Assembly: GCA_046598395.1 (NCBI GenBank)
Contig: JBKJIQ010000018.1
Span: 1-8,965 of the forward strand
DNA: 8,965 nucleotides
Reading direction: 5' to 3'
Source of the DNA: JAENVU01 sp046598395
GTDB taxonomy: Bacteria > Actinomycetota > Acidimicrobiia > IMCC26256 > JAENVU01
Positions 6,398-8,965 of the stretch are shown one piece after another (position 1 is the stretch's first letter; the number at the start of each line of letters is the position of its first letter). The notes beneath the pieces were generated by a model. That model had not been told where the DNA came from, made no database searches, and saw only the letters and a program-made list of their open reading frames with translations. Made by a program: the position numbers and the translations under genes.

Positions 6398-6440
6398 TGT
6401 GCGAATTCCCTTTGCATCCGTGCCACACGCACAATGGACG
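6391..6440. repeat. 50-bp palindromic-ended intergenic repeat, copy C (inverted)
   Basis: It begins TGTTCATTGTGCG and ends CGCACAATGGACG. After reverse-complementing, its GCACGG (internal 18-23) and GGGAATTCG align with the other copies, so it is in the opposite orientation to A, B and D. Its left end contains the ATG of the DUF559 gene (6397-6395) and a possible Shine-Dalgarno (6408-6413, AAAGGG on the minus strand). Confidence 0.8.
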
Positions 6441-6456
6441 TGGACACACGACGGCA

Positions 6457-6475
6457 ACGCCGCGAGCAGCGGCGT
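6457..6475. other. Perfect 7-bp hairpin between repeats C and D
   Basis: ACGCCGC-GAGCA-GCGGCGT forms a 7-bp stem with a 5-nt loop in the leader of the DUF559 gene. There is no T-run after it, so intrinsic termination is unlikely. It could be a structural or attenuation element. Confidence 0.35.
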
Positions 6476-6505
6476 CGATCGAACTGCGGGGAATTGGCCG
6501 GAACT

Positions 6506-6559
6506 CTAGGAGGGGGGTGAGACAGCCGCCCGCCGACGACCAGCCCCGTCGGCGTTCAT
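6506..6559 (-). CDS. Possible 17-residue ORF starting inside repeat D
   Basis: The ATG comes from the left end of the repeat at 6553-6602, and the frame reads MNADGAGRRRAAVSPPS to a TAG. It ends about 108 nt before the DUF559 start. There is no independent evidence of translation. It is listed because the same arrangement, a repeat-supplied ATG opening an ORF, occurs at the other copies. Confidence 0.2.
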   Translation of the reverse strand: MNADGAGRRRAAVSPPS

Positions 6560-6602
6560 TGTGCGGATCCCACGGGTCCAGACGGAAAACGGACAATGAA
6601 CG
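6553..6602. repeat. 50-bp palindromic-ended intergenic repeat, copy D
   Basis: The terminal 10 bp are a perfect inverted repeat: CGTTCATTGT (6553-6562) and ACAATGAACG (6593-6602). CCACGG at internal positions 18-23 gives the same orientation as A and B. It lies 46 nt beyond the SRPBCC stop and 112 nt from copy C. Confidence 0.8.
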
Positions 6603-6648
6603 AGCGCGCGAGTGGTCATGTGCGCGTCGAGGTTGGTCCCGCCCGCGG

Positions 6649-7116
6649 CTAGACGGCAGCTGACTCGGCCGCCGCGGCGAGCCGTTCGAGGGTTGTCTCC
6701 ATGCCCGCTCGGTTGTGCGTGAGCCGGTCGCTCACACCACTCGCGGGCTTGCCGAGCGATGCGGCGATCTTGCCGCGTTGATCGATCCAGGTTTCGGTTA
6801 CCCGACACCCGGTTGCCGTCGACTCGAATGAGTAACGCCACTCCGCGATCTTGAGACCGACCGCGGTGACTCGGAAAGCGAACATCTTTCCGGGTTCGGC
6901 GTCGACGACGGTGGAGATGGTGTCCCACTTCTTCTTGCCGTTCTGGTTCGAGCCCTTGAACTTCGCACCCGGCGTGGGTCCGCTCGCGCCCTTCAACCAG
7001 GTGGCACCCACCGCCTCGGGCGACCACTCGCCCATGCGGGTGACGTCCGAAATCATTGCCCATACCTGCTCCGCCGGCGCGTTGATGTCCCGGCTTACGC
7101 TCACTGGTTCCGTCAT
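6649..7116 (-). CDS. SRPBCC family protein (polyketide cyclase / START-like ligand-binding fold)
   Basis: The 155-residue protein has the START-like plan: a first strand VSVSRDINAPAEQVWAMISDVTRMGEWSPE (about 5-34), where AP...VW..ISD...M..WSPE is the family signature; repeated strands with GAKFKGSNQNGKKKW and VVDAEPGKMFAFRV; and a long C-terminal helix (about 130-155) that caps the hydrophobic cavity. Members bind or transform lipids and other hydrophobic ligands, and the ligand here cannot be told from sequence. The ATG at 7116 fits the family start. An ATG at 7134 would add six residues, and neither has a strong Shine-Dalgarno. The MOSC gene ends about 40 nt upstream, so the two may share a transcript. 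Confidence 0.8.
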   Translation of the reverse strand: MTEPVSVSRDINAPAEQVWAMISDVTRMGEWSPEAVGATWLKGASGPTPGAKFKGSNQNGKKKWDTISTVVDAEPGKMFAFRVTAVGLKIAEWRYSFESTATGCRVTETWIDQRGKIAASLGKPASGVSDRLTHNRAGMETTLERLAAAAESAAV

Positions 7117-7155
7117 GGGCCGCACGCTACCCATCTCGTCACGCCCGGGCCAGGC

Positions 7156-7989
7156 TCAGTCGGTGAAGAACGTGAGTGTGTCGCCTACCCGCACTTCGCC
7201 CGGCTCCGTGACTTCGGCGTAGATCCCGAGGCACGCAAAGTCGCCGAATCCGGCGAACTCGAGGCGGTTGTGATGCGCGAGCGTTCGCAGCACCTGGTGA
7301 TCCTCGGGCAGGTCGCCCTGGGCGAGCGTGGTCATCACACAACGCGGCGACGCGGAACCGAACTCAATCACCGCCGATCCCAGGCGCGCCCTTCGGCCGA
7401 CCCAGTCGTTCTCCACGAAACCGTCGACCGGTTCGCCGATATCGAGCAGGAGGCTCGGGCGGAACCGCTCGATGTCGATAACACTCTCGGGTGCCAACCG
7501 CCGGACATGGGCCAACGATGACGTCGTGACCAGGTGCAACGCCGCGAGATCCACGAACGTGCCCTTCTCGGTGGACATTGCGATCGGCAAGTCCACTGTC
7601 ACGTCGGAAAGCGCGAACCCGTCCATTTCCGGCCAGTAGCTCTCATACATCTCGTCGTCGGCCGCCGCGTTGTCGAGATGCGCACGAAGACCAAGTGCGC
7701 CGGAGAGCGCGGCGTCGATGCCGTCTCCGTCGCCGGCGTCGAACTCGCTATCGCCGACCCGCACCAGAACGTTCGGTCCGTCGGTACGGGCGCCGCAGTT
7801 GAGCAGCACACTGCTAACCGATGGTCGCTTGGCACTCAAGACCTTGCCGGTGTCGAGGTCGCGCACGGCATACCGCCGATCACCGGCGATGCCGAGCGAG
7901 TCGAGCGCCACCGAATCCAAGCGCTCACCGCCCATCGACTTCACCGGAAACCGGTGGACTTCAGCGACGTGGACAGCGTGTTCCGTCAT
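7156..7989 (-). CDS. MOSC domain-containing protein with N-terminal beta-barrel domain
   Basis: The 277-residue protein has the MOSC N-terminal beta barrel (VHRFPVKSMGGERLDSVALDS...GDRRYAVRD, about 11-44) and a C-terminal MOSC domain with RFRPSLLLD (175-183) and the conserved Cys in SPRCVMTTLAQGDLP (C217). The domain ends in RVGDTLTFF. MOSC proteins handle sulfur bound to the molybdenum cofactor. In the YcbX/mARC-like group, molybdopterin is bound and N-hydroxylated compounds are reduced, and C217 corresponds to the ligand Cys. No ferredoxin domain is fused, and no molybdenum cofactor genes are adjacent. The ATG at 7989 fits the family N-terminus although only a weak GGTGG precedes it. It may form a unit with the SRPBCC gene downstream. 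Confidence 0.88.
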   Translation of the reverse strand: MTEHAVHVAEVHRFPVKSMGGERLDSVALDSLGIAGDRRYAVRDLDTGKVLSAKRPSVSSVLLNCGARTDGPNVLVRVGDSEFDAGDGDGIDAALSGALGLRAHLDNAAADDEMYESYWPEMDGFALSDVTVDLPIAMSTEKGTFVDLAALHLVTTSSLAHVRRLAPESVIDIERFRPSLLLDIGEPVDGFVENDWVGRRARLGSAVIEFGSASPRCVMTTLAQGDLPEDHQVLRTLAHHNRLEFAGFGDFACLGIYAEVTEPGEVRVGDTLTFFTD

Positions 7990-8064
7990 CCACCGACACT
8001 ACGAGGGTGACGCCCCCGACCACCACGCACAATCCGGCGACCGAGGTCATGCGGAGCACACCAC

Positions 8065-8256
8065 TCACCGGCGGCCAGCGCGGATTTGCTCGGACTCGGG
8101 GTACGGGCAATGCCGACAACCGCTGCCACAGCACTCTCCGCGTGCCGCCAGCGCCACCGAGGTCAGCACTTCGTAGCCCGTGGCCGGATCGCGGTACGTG
8201 TCTCGGCCTTGCTCGATCGCGCGGGCGTGGGCGGCGGCCGCGGCCGCAGAGATCAT
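8065..8256 (-). CDS. DUF5522 small cysteine-rich protein
   Basis: The 63-residue protein carries the compact DUF5522 signature: HARAIEQGRDTYRDPATGYE, then LAARGECCGSGCRHCPYP (37-54). Four cysteines (42, 43, 47, 50) and a His (49) are clustered and could bind a metal or an iron-sulfur cluster, but the function of the family is unknown. The ATG at 8256 is chosen because the family match begins directly after it. A GTG at 8268 would add four residues. It starts 19 nt after the stop of the TIGR03086 gene, so the two are probably co-transcribed. Earlier in-frame codons would overlap that gene and show no family resemblance. Confidence 0.75.
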   Translation of the reverse strand: MISAAAAAAHARAIEQGRDTYRDPATGYEVLTSVALAARGECCGSGCRHCPYPESEQIRAGRR

Positions 8257-8275
8257 CGGCCCCGGCACGATTGGG

Positions 8276-8824
8276 TCACGCGCGTCGGCCCAGGACCGCG
8301 AGCATCCGGGTGGTGGCATCCGCGTTCGGCGAAACTTCGATCTCGGGACCACAGACGCCCGGACTGCGCAGCGCCGGACCAAAACCGGCCGCACCGGCGA
8401 TCACGCGCTCGGCATCATCAACCGCGATGGCCTCATCTCCACCCGTCGCACGGGCAAGGTCCCAACGGTGCACCACGAGATCAAGGTTCGCGAAGCGATC
8501 AATCGCTGCCGCAAAGTTGGTCTCACCAAACGCGCCGTCGAACGTCTGGATCGAGAGCGTCGGATCGTCGAGCACTTCGACGACCGGCGCGAACGCAGCC
8601 TGCAATGTCAGCAGCGGATCGTCGGCGACCGGCGGGAGCGGCGGCGCGGTACAGCCGACAAAACCGAGGAACAACCCCTGCACGTTCGCGACGTGCTCGA
8701 CCACATCGCGTGCCGTCCAACCCTCGCACGGGGAGGGCGAGTTCCAACGATCCTCGGGTACGGCGGAAACCGCCGCGGCAAACGCATCGGACAACCGGCG
8801 ATACCGATCCGAAATCTCACTCAT
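8276..8824 (-). CDS. TIGR03086 family metal-binding protein (mycothiol maleylpyruvate isomerase N-like)
   Basis: The 182-residue protein belongs to the DinB/MDMPI four-helix-bundle superfamily. The signature SPCEGWTARDVVEHVANV (31-48) contains H44, and LDLVVHRWDLARATG (114-128) contains H119 and D122; these are the usual metal-ligand positions. The family's hallmark C-terminal F-x-P segment corresponds to GFGPALRSPG. Related proteins use mycothiol or bacillithiol as cosubstrate, but the reaction of TIGR03086 members is not known. The ATG at 8824 has GGAGG 5 nt upstream. Earlier ATG codons at 8836 and 8917 would add residues without family resemblance. It is the first gene of a short minus-strand unit with the DUF5522 gene. 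Confidence 0.85.
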   Translation of the reverse strand: MSEISDRYRRLSDAFAAAVSAVPEDRWNSPSPCEGWTARDVVEHVANVQGLFLGFVGCTAPPLPPVADDPLLTLQAAFAPVVEVLDDPTLSIQTFDGAFGETNFAAAIDRFANLDLVVHRWDLARATGGDEAIAVDDAERVIAGAAGFGPALRSPGVCGPEIEVSPNADATTRMLAVLGRRA

Positions 8825-8829
8825 CTCAT

Positions 8830-8834
8830 CCTCC
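8830..8834 (-). promoter_or_regulatory. Ribosome binding site of the TIGR03086 gene
   Basis: GGAGG on the minus strand lies 5 nt before the ATG at 8824 and fixes this start over the upstream alternatives at 8836 and 8917. Confidence 0.7.
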
Positions 8835-8906
8835 ATGACTCGGCGGCCCACCGATCTCTGCTGCCAATGGCGCACCATCGCGCAGGGCGCCAGACACCAT
8901 CGAACC

Positions 8907-8965
8907 GTGACGGACAATCGGACCGCCCACCAACTCGGAGATCAAGATCAACGCTCTCGATCCAG
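8907..8965 (+). CDS. Possible start of a divergent gene, cut by the window edge
   Basis: A GTG at 8907 opens a frame without stops (VTDNRTAHQLGDQDQRSRS) that runs off the window. It would be divergent from the TIGR03086 gene, with an 82-nt gap that could hold promoters for both. The visible 19 residues match nothing I recognise, and only a weak AGGG lies upstream. Confidence 0.25.
   Translation, partial: MTDNRTAHQLGDQDQRSRS

Noticed and set aside
3451..6602. Repeats as integron attC sites separating gene cassettes
   Set aside because: The ends lack the GTTRRRY/RYYYAAC core sites, one copy is inverted, and the genes between are housekeeping-like with no integrase.
3451..6602. Repeats as a CRISPR array
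   Set aside because: There are only four copies, spaced 0.1-1.9 kb apart with genes between, and their cores are diverged.
8019..8036. CCACGCACAATCCGG resembles one end of the 50-bp repeat
   Set aside because: The other end 50 bp away does not match, so it is at most a half copy and may be chance.
8873..8925. Possible decayed 50-bp repeat upstream of the TIGR03086 gene (CGGACAAT with ATGG about 40 nt away)
   Set aside because: Spacing is off by 2 nt and too few positions match to tell it from chance.

Overview
The window is GC-rich, and almost every gene lies on the minus strand with short gaps or overlaps. Several gene families here are common in Actinomycetota: a TIGR03086/MDMPI-like protein, a DUF5522 protein, a MOSC protein and an AbiEi-DUF559 protein. 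There is also a CGAAC-N4-GTTCG LexA box at dinB. Together these suggest a high-GC actinobacterium, perhaps a lineage outside the well-studied genera. The sequence alone does not fix the genus.

Layout, left to right. (1) At 237-1400 (+) is a flavin-dependent oxygenase/acyl-CoA dehydrogenase-like enzyme. (2) At 1401-1642 is a convergent intergenic region. It is filled by a 229-bp block bounded by a perfect 13-bp inverted repeat, with several compact hairpins inside. (3) At 1643-2104 (-) is a small protein with two helix-turn-helix domains. (4) At 2105-2597 is a gene graveyard: the C-terminal end of an ECF sigma factor runs, with a change of frame, into the C-terminal half of a VOC/glyoxalase domain. 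(5) From 2598 to 6397 (-), read right to left, come an AbiEi/DUF559 protein, dinB (DNA polymerase IV with a LexA box), a TrmL-like tRNA methyltransferase and a metallo-beta-lactamase-fold protein that has lost its metal ligands. (6) From 6649 to 8824 (-) come an SRPBCC protein, a MOSC protein, a DUF5522 protein and a TIGR03086 protein. A possible divergent gene begins near 8907 and leaves the window.

The most striking feature is a family of four intergenic repeats, each exactly 50 bp: 3451-3500, 5365-5414, 6391-6440 and 6553-6602. They share near-palindromic ends of the type CGTYCATTGTGCG...CG(C/G)ACAATGRACG and a conserved CACG inside. About 27 of 50 positions are invariant after orientation, and the cores are diverged. 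They occur only between minus-strand genes in the 3.4-6.6 kb region. Because the ends read ACAATG outward, they donate an ATG: one is the apparent start codon of the DUF559 gene. Another opens a 14-codon ORF that ends in an ATGA overlap with the next gene. I know no named repeat family with this sequence. They could be miniature mobile elements, paired protein-binding sites or structured leader elements.

How the genes work together: the dinB-trmL pair is tightly packed (4-nt gap) and is probably SOS-influenced through the operator. The other genes look like assorted housekeeping or accessory functions rather than one pathway. No complete defence system, CRISPR array, tRNA or rRNA was found.
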